This document shows positions 17,540 through 25,474 of a stretch of DNA of 64,000 nucleotides, piece after piece (the first letter of the stretch is position 1; each line of letters opens with the position of its first letter). Position numbers and translations under genes: made by a program. The notes below the pieces were generated by a model. That model searched no databases, was not told where the DNA came from, and saw only the letters and a list, made by a program, of their open reading frames with translations. Origin of the DNA: Nocardioides malaquae (GTDB lineage: Bacteria > Actinomycetota > Actinomycetes > Propionibacteriales > Nocardioidaceae); NCBI RefSeq assembly GCF_015070385.1, contig NZ_JADCSA010000009.1:1-64000 (forward strand). Direction: 5' to 3'.

Positions 17540-17608
17540 GGCGGACAGGGTAGTCAGCCGCGCGGACGCCGACCGCATCGACGACGCGTGCGTGGGAGCA
17601 TGCACGCC

Positions 17609-18394
17609 ATGGACGGAGAACGCTGGTCGATCCGCCACGACGGTCGGCTCCACGAGGTCCACGTCCGTCGTCGCCTGGTCAACGTCGTCGTCGAGTGGCG
17701 CGTCGACGGAGAGCTCGTCTCCCGCGCCGAGGACGTCGACTCCACGCTCGTGCTCTGCCCCGATGAGGGCCACGAACCGGCGCTGGGCGCCGTCGGCGTG
17801 AAGGCCCCCACGTTCCTCAAGGCGACCCGACGGGTGGTGCTGCGGCCTCCCAGCAGGGAGCTCGACGACTCCGACGACGGGACTGGCGAGCGGGACTCCG
17901 ACGGTGAGGATCTGACCGAGGGAATGATCTCCCTCCTCCTCTCCTTCAACGACGGCACGCACGACCTCGTCCCCGACCCGGGCACGCGCGGCGCCCGACG
18001 GCAGCAGTGGATCGTCGACCACCCGGTCCTCTTCATGTGGGCCGAGCTCCTCACCGCTGGCCGTGGCCTGGTCGGGGTGCTGCTGCTGACGGCCGTGATC
18101 CTGCCGCTGCTCGAGCACCTGGTTCCCAGCCTCGAGGTCGAGGTGCCGAGCGTCGACGTGCCGGACCTCCCGACGCTGCCGCTGCCGTCGATCCCCTGGC
18201 CTGACCTGCCGGACATCTCGCTGCCCAGCATCCCCGGCCCGGACTGGCTGTGGGACGCCACCCAGCTCGCCGTGGTCCTCGCCGTCGCGTGGCTGTTCTC
18301 CCGCAGGGAGGTCAGGCGCCTCCGCGCAGAGATGGCGCGGCGCAACGCCACGCCGAAGGAGCCGGCCCCGGGAAGCTCCGGGACCGGCTCCTGA
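17609..18394 (+). CDS. hypothetical membrane protein with Pro/Asp/Leu repeat
   Basis: A 261-residue protein of unknown function. The N-terminal half (about 1-135) is a soluble region opening MDGERWSIRHDGRLHEV. A hydrophobic helix (LVGVLLLTAVILPLL) follows, then an unusual loop of repeated P-D/S-[LIV]-P units such as VDVPDLPTLPLPSIPWPDLP (about 180-215), and a second helix before a basic tail. ATG at 17609 fits a GGGAG ten bases upstream; an ATG at 17600 is too close to it. The gene diverges from the secreted protein at 17539. The repeated prolines may form an extended extracytoplasmic spacer. Confidence 0.6.
   Translation: MDGERWSIRHDGRLHEVHVRRRLVNVVVEWRVDGELVSRAEDVDSTLVLCPDEGHEPALGAVGVKAPTFLKATRRVVLRPPSRELDDSDDGTGERDSDGEDLTEGMISLLLSFNDGTHDLVPDPGTRGARRQQWIVDHPVLFMWAELLTAGRGLVGVLLLTAVILPLLEHLVPSLEVEVPSVDVPDLPTLPLPSIPWPDLPDISLPSIPGPDWLWDATQLAVVLAVAWLFSRREVRRLRAEMARRNATPKEPAPGSSGTGS
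18357..18392. terminator. hairpin overlapping the gene end, convergent with ilvD
   Basis: AGGAGCCGG (18357-18365) pairs perfectly with CCGGCTCCT (18384-18392), with further partial pairing inside. It overlaps the stop codon of the membrane protein gene and lies 20 bp beyond the ilvD stop, so it can serve both converging transcripts. No T-run follows. Confidence 0.45.
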
Positions 18395-18411
18395 CGCCGT
18401 GCGGCTGTCCG

Positions 18412-20094
18412 TCAGCTGGTGACGGCACCCTTGCTCGCCGACTGCACGAGCTTGGAGTACTTGCCGAGCACCCCGTGGGTGAACTTGGGCGGCTGCGCCA
18501 CCCAGCCCTGCTTGCGGCGCTCCAGCTCGTCGGCGTCGACGTGCAGCTCGAGCGTGCGGTTCGGGATGTCGAGGGTGACCTGGTCACCGTCCTGCACGAA
18601 GGCGATCGGTCCCCCGTGCGACGCCTCCGGGGCGACGTGGCCGATGCACGGACCAGTGGTGCCACCGGAGAAGCGACCGTCGGTGATGAGCAGGGTGTCC
18701 TTGCCCAGCCCGGCGCCCTTGATGGCGCCGGTGATGGCGAGCATCTCGCGCATGCCGGGGCCACCTGCGGGACCCTCGTAGCGAATGATCACCGCGTCGC
18801 CCTTGACGATCTTGCCCTCGGCCAAGGCGTCCAGCGCGGCGCGCTCGCGGTCGAAGACCCGCGCGGTGGCGGTGACGACCTCGGCGTCGAAGCCGGCCGA
18901 CTTGATGACGGCACCCTCGGGGGCGAGCGTGCCCTCGAGGATCGTGATGCCGCCCTTGGCGTGGATCGGCTGGGCCACGGAGTGGATGACGCTGCCGTCG
19001 ACGCTCTTGGGCGCCAGCGCCTCGAGGTTCTCGGCGAGGGTCTTGCCGGTGACGGTCAGCACGTCGCCGTGCATGAGCCCGGCGTCGAGCAGCGCCTTCA
19101 TGACCACCGGGATGCCGCCGATCTTGTCGACGTCGGTCATCACGTACTTGCCGAAGGGCTTCATGTCGGCCAGGTGCGGCACCTTGTCGCCGATGCGGTT
19201 GAAGTCGGCCAGCTCGAGGTCGACGTCGGCCTCGCGGGCGATCGCCAGCAGGTGGAGCACCGCATTGGTGGAGCCACCGAGCGCCATCGTGATCGCGATG
19301 GCGTTCTCGAAGGCCTCGCGCGTCATGATCTGGCGGGCGGTGATGCCGTGCTTGAGCAGGTTGACCACAGCCTCGCCGGAGCGGTGCGCGAAGCCGTCAC
19401 GGCGACGGTCGACGGCCGGCGGGGCGGCGGAACCGGGCAGGCTCATGCCGAGGGCCTCGCCGATGGAGGCCATCGTGTTGGCGGTGTACATGCCACCGCA
19501 GGCGCCCTCGCCGGGGCAGATCGCCTTCTCGACGCGCTTGACCTCGTCCTCGGTGATCTTGCCGGCCAGGCAGGCACCGACGGCCTCGAAGGCGTCGATG
19601 ATGGTGACGTCCTTGCCGTCGACGTTGCCGGGCATCGTCGAGCCGGCGTAGAGGAAGACGCTGGAGAGGTCGAGGCGGGCGGCGGCCATCAGCATGCCGG
19701 GCAGCGACTTGTCGCAACCGGCCAGCAGCACGGAGCCGTCGAGGCGCTCGGCACTCATGACGACCTCGACGGAGTCGGCGATGACCTCGCGGCTCACCAG
19801 CGAGTAGTGCATGCCGTCGTGGCCCATCGAGATGCCGTCGGAGACGGAGATGGTGCCGAACTCGAGGGGGAACCCGCCGGCGGCGTGCACGCCGTTCTTG
19901 ACGGCCTTGGCCAGCCGGTCGAGCGAGAGGTTGCAGGGGGTGATCTCGTTCCACGACGACGCCACACCGATCTGCGGCTTGGCGAAGTCGTCGTCCTGCA
20001 TCCCGACAGCGCGGAGCATGCCGCGGGCCGCGGCCTTCTCCAGACCGTCGGTGACGTCGCGGGAGCGGGGCTTGATGTCGGGAGCGTCGTTCAT
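18412..20094 (-). CDS. ilvD: dihydroxy-acid dehydratase
   Basis: Dehydrates 2,3-dihydroxy-isovalerate and -methylvalerate to the 2-oxo acids used by IlvE. The 560-residue protein has the iron-sulfur cysteines of the IlvD/Edd family in [10 protein letters not shown] and [12 protein letters not shown], plus the Mg-binding lysine/acid region [12 protein letters not shown]. It stands alone, not in the ilvBNC operon. A TAATCT hexamer (20101-20106 on the minus strand) lies 6 bp before the ATG, with no close Shine-Dalgarno, so a leaderless start from its own promoter is plausible. Confidence 0.96.
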   Translation of the reverse strand: MNDAPDIKPRSRDVTDGLEKAAARGMLRAVGMQDDDFAKPQIGVASSWNEITPCNLSLDRLAKAVKNGVHAAGGFPLEFGTISVSDGISMGHDGMHYSLVSREVIADSVEVVMSAERLDGSVLLAGCDKSLPGMLMAAARLDLSSVFLYAGSTMPGNVDGKDVTIIDAFEAVGACLAGKITEDEVKRVEKAICPGEGACGGMYTANTMASIGEALGMSLPGSAAPPAVDRRRDGFAHRSGEAVVNLLKHGITARQIMTREAFENAIAITMALGGSTNAVLHLLAIAREADVDLELADFNRIGDKVPHLADMKPFGKYVMTDVDKIGGIPVVMKALLDAGLMHGDVLTVTGKTLAENLEALAPKSVDGSVIHSVAQPIHAKGGITILEGTLAPEGAVIKSAGFDAEVVTATARVFDRERAALDALAEGKIVKGDAVIIRYEGPAGGPGMREMLAITGAIKGAGLGKDTLLITDGRFSGGTTGPCIGHVAPEASHGGPIAFVQDGDQVTLDIPNRTLELHVDADELERRKQGWVAQPPKFTHGVLGKYSKLVQSASKGAVTS

Positions 20095-20106
20095 GGGCCC
20101 AGATTA

Positions 20107-20137
20107 GTCCGCCTCCGCGCTGCGCGTGGGGGCGGAC
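20107..20137 (-). terminator. hairpin between the LLM oxidoreductase gene and ilvD
   Basis: GTCCGCC (20107-20113) pairs with GGCGGAC (20131-20137), and CGCGC-T-GCGCG pairs within the loop. It begins 12 bp after the oxidoreductase stop and ends just before the TAATCT hexamer of ilvD, so it probably insulates the two genes. Confidence 0.45.
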
Positions 20138-20149
20138 CAACCTCGGACG

Positions 20150-21172
20150 TCAACGCCAGCCGAGGCCCGGAGCCACCTGGGTGAGCAGCGACTCGAGCAG
20201 GTGGGCGTTGTAGTCCACCCCCAGCTGGTTGGGCACCGTCAGCAGCAGCGTGTCGGCGAGGGCGATCGCCTCGTCGCCGGCGAGCTGGTCGACCAGCACG
20301 TCGGGCTCCGCGGCGTACGACCGCCCGAAGACGGCGCGCAGCTGCGGCTCGATCTGGCCGACCTGGTCGCGGCTGTTGCCGTCGTGGCCGAAGTAGGCGC
20401 GGTCCTTCTCCGTGGTGATCGGCATGATCGAGCGGCTGACCGAGACCCGCGGCTGCCAGTCGTGGCCGGCCTTGGCCCACTCCTCGTGGAACGCCTCGAT
20501 CTGCTTGCGCTGCTGCACGTGGAAGGGCTCGCCCGACTCGTCGGCGACCAGGGTCGAGCTCATCAGGTTCATGCCCTGCTGGGCGGCCCACCGTGCCGTG
20601 GCCTCCGAGGCCGCGCCCCACCAGATCCGCTCGCGCAGCCCCTCGGAGTGCGGCTCGAGGCGCAGCAGGCCGGGCGGGTTGGGGAACATCGGCCGCGGGT
20701 TGGGCTGGGCGAAGCCCTCCCCCTTCAGCACCTCCAGGAGCACCTGGGTGTGGCGCCGCGCCATGTCGGCCTGGTCCTCGCCCTCGGCGGGGGCGTACCC
20801 GAAGTAGCGCCAGCCGTCGATGACCTGCTCCGGTGATCCCCGGCTGATGCCGAGCTGCAGTCGCCCACCCGAGATGAGGTCCGCCGCGCCGGCGTCCTCC
20901 GCCATGTACATGGGGTTCTCGTAGCGCATGTCGATCACGCCGGTGCCGATCTCGATCCGCTCGGTCTTCGCGCCCACGGCGGCGAGCAGCGGGAACGGCG
21001 AGGCGAGCTGGCGCGCGAAGTGGTGCACCCGGAAGTAGGCGCCGTCACCCCCGAGCTCCTCGGTGGCGACCGCGAGGTCGATGGACTGCAGCAACGTGTC
21101 GGAGGCCGACCGCACGTGGGAGTGCGGGGAGTCCGTCCAGTGCCCGAAGTTCAGGAACCCGATCTTCTTCAT
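20150..21172 (-). CDS. LLM-class flavin-dependent oxidoreductase
   Basis: A 340-residue luciferase-like monooxygenase (FMN or F420 dependent TIM barrel). It opens with KKIGFLNFGHW. TERIEIGTGVIDMRYENPMYMAEDAGAAD is the typical strand-helix segment, and GGRLQLGISRGSP and IWWGAASEAT are later flavin-binding loops. The substrate is unknown. ATG at 21172 begins the conserved strand; an in-frame ATG six codons upstream is possible. The start codon abuts an imperfect 16-bp palindrome GATTGGTTCAACAATC (21173-21188), where a repressor could sit. It diverges in function from the neighbouring export pair. Confidence 0.82.
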   Translation of the reverse strand: MKKIGFLNFGHWTDSPHSHVRSASDTLLQSIDLAVATEELGGDGAYFRVHHFARQLASPFPLLAAVGAKTERIEIGTGVIDMRYENPMYMAEDAGAADLISGGRLQLGISRGSPEQVIDGWRYFGYAPAEGEDQADMARRHTQVLLEVLKGEGFAQPNPRPMFPNPPGLLRLEPHSEGLRERIWWGAASEATARWAAQQGMNLMSSTLVADESGEPFHVQQRKQIEAFHEEWAKAGHDWQPRVSVSRSIMPITTEKDRAYFGHDGNSRDQVGQIEPQLRAVFGRSYAAEPDVLVDQLAGDEAIALADTLLLTVPNQLGVDYNAHLLESLLTQVAPGLGWR

Positions 21173-21222
21173 GATTGGTTCAACAATCAACCATCCGATT
21201 CATTCCCGTCCCCCACCGGCCG

Positions 21223-21271
21223 GGGTTGCGGTGCATCCGCGTCATCAGGTGACGTGCATCCACCGCAACCC
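21223..21271. repeat. nested inverted repeat after the ABC-2 permease gene
   Basis: Outer arms GGGTTGCGGTG (21223-21233) and CACCGCAACCC (21261-21271) match over 11 bp, and an inner CGTCA/TGACG stem (21240-21254) sits between two direct copies of GTGCATCC. It begins 16 bp beyond the permease stop on the minus strand, so it could terminate that operon. The architecture resembles the nested repeat at 32422-32470. Confidence 0.5.
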
Positions 21272-21286
21272 GCAGCAGGCGCCGCC

Positions 21287-22114
21287 TCATTCGGTCGTAC
21301 GCCGCCGGAAGGCCGCGAGGGCCAGCGGCGCGAGCACGACGGTCAGGGCGACGGTCCAGATCACCGTCGAGAGCACGGGGTGCTGCAACGGCAGCGCGGC
21401 GTCGGGGGCCACGGGGGTCGTGTTGCCCCACAGCTCTCGGACGGCCTGCACCAACGACGAGATCGGGTTCCACTCGGCCACCACCCGCAGCGCCTCCGGC
21501 ATCCGCTCGGTCGGCGCGAAGGCGTTGGAGAGGAAGGTGATGGGGAACATCACCGTGAACATGACGCCGTTGACCGACTCCACCGACCGCATCGTCGAAC
21601 CCACCAGGATGCCGAGCCAGATCATCGCGAAGGCCCACAGCACGAGCAGTCCGTAGGCAGCCACGGCCTCGAGGAACGAACCGCGGATCCGCCAGCCCAC
21701 CACCAGCCCGGTGATGCTCATGACCACGATGCCGAGGGATGAGTGCACCAGGCTCGAGAGGCTGCGCCCCACGAGCACGGAGGCCAGGTGGATCGGCAGT
21801 GAGCGCATGCGGTCGACGATGCCCTTGTCGATGTCGGCAGTGAGGCCGACGGCGACGATGAAGGAGGCGAACGCCATCGTCTGCGCCATGATCCCGCCGA
21901 GCAGCCACTCGCGGTAGCCGTCGGCGGCGCCCTGCACCGCGATCGCGCCCCCGAAGACGTAGGCGAAGAGCAGCACGAACATCACCGGCTGGAGCGTGAC
22001 GTCGAGCAGCATCTCGGGCATCCGGCGGATGTGGATCAGGTTGCGGCGGGTGATCGCCCACGACTGGCGCGCCAGCGAGGTGGGCCGGATCTGCGGTCGT
22101 TCGATCGCGCTCAT
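21287..22114 (-). CDS. ABC-2 type transporter permease (DrrB-like)
   Basis: A 275-residue membrane protein with about six helices, opening with a cytoplasmic segment ending RRMPEMLLDVTLQPVMFVLLFAYVFGG, as in the daunorubicin-exporter DrrB group. Its ATG overlaps the ATPase stop by 4 bp. The conserved loop PITFLSNAFAPTERMP and the WNPISSLVQAVREL segment are typical of the family. Probable role: export of a hydrophobic compound or lipid with the preceding ATPase. No biosynthetic cluster is nearby. Confidence 0.88.
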   Translation of the reverse strand: MSAIERPQIRPTSLARQSWAITRRNLIHIRRMPEMLLDVTLQPVMFVLLFAYVFGGAIAVQGAADGYREWLLGGIMAQTMAFASFIVAVGLTADIDKGIVDRMRSLPIHLASVLVGRSLSSLVHSSLGIVVMSITGLVVGWRIRGSFLEAVAAYGLLVLWAFAMIWLGILVGSTMRSVESVNGVMFTVMFPITFLSNAFAPTERMPEALRVVAEWNPISSLVQAVRELWGNTTPVAPDAALPLQHPVLSTVIWTVALTVVLAPLALAAFRRRTTE

Positions 22115-23103
22115 GCCGACACCTCCTCGTCCTCGACCGGCAGGTCGTCCTCGGCACGGCGTCCGGTCAGGTGCAGGAAGACGTCGTCGAGGCTGGGACG
22201 CTGCAGCCCGAGGTCGTCGAGGTCGATGCCGCTGTCGGCGAAGGCAGCGGCGGCCGCGGTGACGTCGCCCAAACCTTGGGCTGGCGCGGTGAGTCGGCGT
22301 GCGGGCGTCTCCACGTGCACCTCGGAGCTCACCGTGCGCAGGAGCTGCTCGGCCCGCCCGAGGTCCTCGGCGCGCGAGACGGTGACCACGAGCGCGGCCC
22401 GGCCCGAGGCGTCCTTGAGCTGCAGGGGCGTGCCCTGGGCGATGACGGTGCCGCGGTCGATGACGACGATGTCGTCGGCCAGCTGGTCGGCTTCCTCGAG
22501 GTACTGGGTGGTGAGCAGCAGGGTGGTGCCGTCGGTGACCAGCCCTCGCAGCACGTCCCACAGCTCCACGCGACTGCGCGGGTCGAGCCCCGTGGTCGGC
22601 TCATCGAGGAAGAGCACCGGCGGCGTGGCCACCAGGCTGACGGCGAGGTCGAGACGGCGCCGCATGCCGCCGGAGTAGGTCTTCACCACCCGCCGGCCCG
22701 CGTCCGTCAGCGAGAACCGTTCCAGCAGGTCGCCGGCGATGCGCCGCACCGTCGCCGAGCTCAACCCGTAGAGGCGTCCGACCAGCTCGATGTTCTCCAC
22801 ACCGGTGAGCAGCTCGTCGACGGTCGCGCTCTGCCCGGTCAGGCCCATGGAGCGGCGTACGCCGTCGGGGTCGGTACGCACGTCGTAGCCCGCCACCCGC
22901 GCGATGCCGCTGGTGGGACGCGTGAGCGTCGTCATCATCCGCACGGTCGTGGTCTTGCCGGCCCCGTTGGGGCCGAGCAGCCCCATCACCGTGCCGCGTG
23001 GCACGGAGAAGCTGACGCCGTCGACGGCGACCGTCTCCCCGAACCGCTTCACGAGGTCGACGGCCTCGATGGCCACCTCGCCGCTTCCTGCTGCGACTCC
23101 CAT
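22111..23103 (-). CDS. ABC transporter ATP-binding protein (DrrA-like)
   Basis: A 330-residue ATPase of the DrrA family. Visible motifs are Walker A GPNGAGKTTT, the signature YSGGMRRRLDLA, Walker B VLFLDEPTTGLDP, and the C-terminal DrrA-type regulatory tail ending in acidic residues. ATG at 23103 has GGGGGAG five bases upstream; earlier in-frame codons lack homology. It is coupled to the permease by a 4-bp overlap. The 323-bp space to the divergent dehydrogenase gene holds a palindrome at 23246. Confidence 0.9.
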   Translation of the reverse strand: MGVAAGSGEVAIEAVDLVKRFGETVAVDGVSFSVPRGTVMGLLGPNGAGKTTTVRMMTTLTRPTSGIARVAGYDVRTDPDGVRRSMGLTGQSATVDELLTGVENIELVGRLYGLSSATVRRIAGDLLERFSLTDAGRRVVKTYSGGMRRRLDLAVSLVATPPVLFLDEPTTGLDPRSRVELWDVLRGLVTDGTTLLLTTQYLEEADQLADDIVVIDRGTVIAQGTPLQLKDASGRAALVVTVSRAEDLGRAEQLLRTVSSEVHVETPARRLTAPAQGLGDVTAAAAAFADSGIDLDDLGLQRPSLDDVFLHLTGRRAEDDLPVEDEEVSA

Positions 23104-23245
23104 CGCACTCCCCCAGACCGGCGCCCCGAGCAGGCACCGGTTCTTCACCGTACGCCCGTGCCACGGCCGCGCCAAGAGGTTTTCGTGGGGCTCTCAGCGG
23201 GCGTCGCGGCGCCCTCACGCCAGGCCCCGGGCGCGTTCACACAGA

Positions 23246-23263
23246 TGTCACACAAGCGTGACA
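23246..23263. promoter_or_regulatory. operator-like palindrome TGTCAC-N6-GTGACA
   Basis: A perfect 6-bp dyad with a 6-bp spacer lies in the otherwise featureless 323-bp divergent region between the DrrA-like gene and the dehydrogenase gene. No regulator gene adjoins it. The dyad is typical in size for a dimeric repressor site, but this is inference only. Confidence 0.3.
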
Positions 23264-23426
23264 CGGACGTCTCGACGGGTTCCTAGTGTCCTCCGCAGGG
23301 CTCCCGCAAGGGCCGCCCCGGCCGCCCTCCACAATGACGTGGTGGACCGGCCGGGGCGATTTGCGGCCCTCGCCTCCTCCGTCCGCTCGCTACGCTGGTG
23401 CGACCGATGCGACCGGGAGGTCCCCA

Positions 23427-24608
23427 GTGCGACCAGTGACGATCGTTGCCCTTGCCGCGACCGCGGCGCTGGCCGCCGCCTGCTCCTCCGAGCAGCAGCG
23501 CACCACCCCCACCCCGGAGCCGTCGGCCTCGCCCAGCGTGAGCGAGTCGCCCAGCGTGAGCGCGTCGCCCACCCCGGGCCCCTCGGCGCGCCCGGGCCAG
23601 GACGGCGGTCCCCCCGAGGTCGCGGGAGCCGTCGCCCGCAACCTGCGGGTGCCGTGGGGCCTCGCCTTCCTCGACGACGGCTCGGCGCTGGCCACCGAGC
23701 GGGACTCGTGGCGACTGCTGCACCTGACCCCGCGCGGCGAGGGGTGGCGTACGCGTGACCTCGGCGTGCTGGCGACCGGACCGGGCTCAGGACCCAGCGT
23801 CGAGGGCGGCCTGCTCGGCATCGCCGTCGAGCCCGACGGGGGTGAGGACCCGCGAGTCTTCGTCTACGTCACGACCGCCGAGGACAACCGGGTGGTCTCC
23901 GCCACCTGGGAGGGTGGCGGCTTCTCGGAGTGGGAGCCGGTGCTGACCGGCATCCCGCGCTACGACTACCACGACGGCGGCCGGATCGCCTTCGGTCCCG
24001 ACGGCCACCTCTACGTCGCCACCGGTGACGCCGGCCAGCCCGAGCTCGCCCAGGACCAGGAGTCGCTGGCCGGCAAGATCCTCCGCATGCGCCCCGACGG
24101 CACCCCCGCCCCTGGCAACCCCGACGGCGACTCGCTCGTCTACTCCTCGGGCCACCGCAACGTGCAGGGGCTCGCCTGGGACGACGACGGCCAGCTGTGG
24201 GCCAGCGAGTTCGGCGAGAACAGCTACGACGAGCTCAACCGCATCGAGGCCGGCGGCAACTACGGCTGGCCCGAGGTCGAGGGACGCGCGGCCGACAACC
24301 CCGGCGCCGACGCCGACGACTACGTCGACCCCGTGGCCGTCTGGTCGACCGACGAGGCCTCCCCCTCCGGTCTGGCCTGGGCCGACGGTCGCCTGTGGCT
24401 CGGCGCGCTGCGCGGCACCCGACTGTGGGAGGTGCGCATCGCCGACGACGGCAAGGCCACCTCGACGCCACACTTCGTCGGGGAGTACGGCCGGATGCGC
24501 ACGGTGGTGGCCACCCCCGAGGGCGAGCTGTGGGTGACGACCTCGAACCACGACGGCCGCGGTGAGCCCGCGCAGGTCGACGACAGGATCCTGCGCCTGA
24601 CCTGGTGA
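23427..24608 (+). CDS. PQQ-dependent sugar dehydrogenase-type lipoprotein
   Basis: A 393-residue secreted lipoprotein with signal peptide and lipobox LAAAC (Cys19), then a Ser/Pro-rich linker (about 25-65) and a six-bladed beta-propeller of the glucose/sorbosone dehydrogenase family. Propeller motifs include LRVPWGLAFLDDGSALATERD, GLLGIAVEPD, YDYHDGGRIAFGPDGHLYVATGD and SYDELNRIEAGGNYGWPE. Relatives oxidise sugars in the periplasm with PQQ, although many actinobacterial members are untested. GTG at 23427 has an ideal GGGAGG seven bases upstream. Confidence 0.88.
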   Translation: MRPVTIVALAATAALAAACSSEQQRTTPTPEPSASPSVSESPSVSASPTPGPSARPGQDGGPPEVAGAVARNLRVPWGLAFLDDGSALATERDSWRLLHLTPRGEGWRTRDLGVLATGPGSGPSVEGGLLGIAVEPDGGEDPRVFVYVTTAEDNRVVSATWEGGGFSEWEPVLTGIPRYDYHDGGRIAFGPDGHLYVATGDAGQPELAQDQESLAGKILRMRPDGTPAPGNPDGDSLVYSSGHRNVQGLAWDDDGQLWASEFGENSYDELNRIEAGGNYGWPEVEGRAADNPGADADDYVDPVAVWSTDEASPSGLAWADGRLWLGALRGTRLWEVRIADDGKATSTPHFVGEYGRMRTVVATPEGELWVTTSNHDGRGEPAQVDDRILRLTW

Positions 24609-24631
24609 GGCACCTCGGTCTCCCGGGCGGC

Positions 24632-25474
24632 TCAGGGCGTAGGTGCCGGGACCCGGACCACGGTGGCCCGCCGCGCGGCGCGACGCAGCGTCGACAGCAC
24701 GGCCGGACCGACGACGGCGATCGCCAGCCCGTTGGTCACCGCACGCCCGGTGTCCCACCCGCCGGTCGAGGTGACGAGCGTGTAGACCACGAAGCGGCGG
24801 AGGTTCTCCGCGAGCGGTGCGCCGGCGACGTAGGACAGCTCGGTCGCCTCGCGGCCGGGCACCTCGATGCCGAGGGCGAGGGGCCAGCCCCACAGGTTCA
24901 TCAACGCCCCGTAGGCGTAGGCCGCGACCATCCCGTAGACCACGAGCATCGCGATCTCGCGCCGCCCTCGAGGGCGGCGCGGCAGCAACCCGGCGCCCAT
25001 CCCGACCCAGCCGGCGACCAGCATCTGGAAGGGCAGCCAGGGTCCCACGCCAGCGGTGAAGAGGGCGGAGACGAAGAGGGAGGTGCAGCCGAGCACGAAC
25101 CCGAAGGCGGGCCCGAAGACCCGACCGGCCAGCACCATGAGGAAGAAGATCAGCTCGATGCCGGCGACCCCGGCCCCCAGCCCCCGCAACACTCCGTTGA
25201 TCGCCGAGAGCAGGCCCAGGATCGCGAGCATCCTGGCATCCATGCCGCCCTCGGTCATCTCCGCCAGCACCATCACCAGCAGCAGCGGCATGAGGGCGAT
25301 GAAGAGGAAGGGCGGGTCGACGCGGGTGCCGCCCTCGACCTCCAGCAGCAGCGGCCAGCCCAGCATCATCAGCCCGACCACCGAGACCAGCACGAGCACC
25401 AGTGCGGAGCGCGGCCCGATGCGCAGCCGGGCGTCCGCCCCCGTGACCGACTCCGAGGTCGACGTGGCGCTCAC
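24632..25474 (-). CDS. ECF transporter S component (probable cobalamin binder)
   Basis: A 280-residue membrane protein with about six to seven helices (PLLLVMVLAEMTEGGMD, FFLMVLAGRVFGPAFGFVLG, GMGAGLLPRR). The GP..GFVLG..S.FVSA pattern is typical of vitamin-specific ECF substrate-capture subunits. Its GTG overlaps the ATPase stop by 4 bp and it is the last gene of the riboswitch-controlled transcript, so cobalamin or a corrinoid precursor is the likely ligand. It is longer than many S components, with a basic C-terminal tail. Confidence 0.8.
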   Translation of the reverse strand: MSATSTSESVTGADARLRIGPRSALVLVLVSVVGLMMLGWPLLLEVEGGTRVDPPFLFIALMPLLLVMVLAEMTEGGMDARMLAILGLLSAINGVLRGLGAGVAGIELIFFLMVLAGRVFGPAFGFVLGCTSLFVSALFTAGVGPWLPFQMLVAGWVGMGAGLLPRRPRGRREIAMLVVYGMVAAYAYGALMNLWGWPLALGIEVPGREATELSYVAGAPLAENLRRFVVYTLVTSTGGWDTGRAVTNGLAIAVVGPAVLSTLRRAARRATVVRVPAPTP

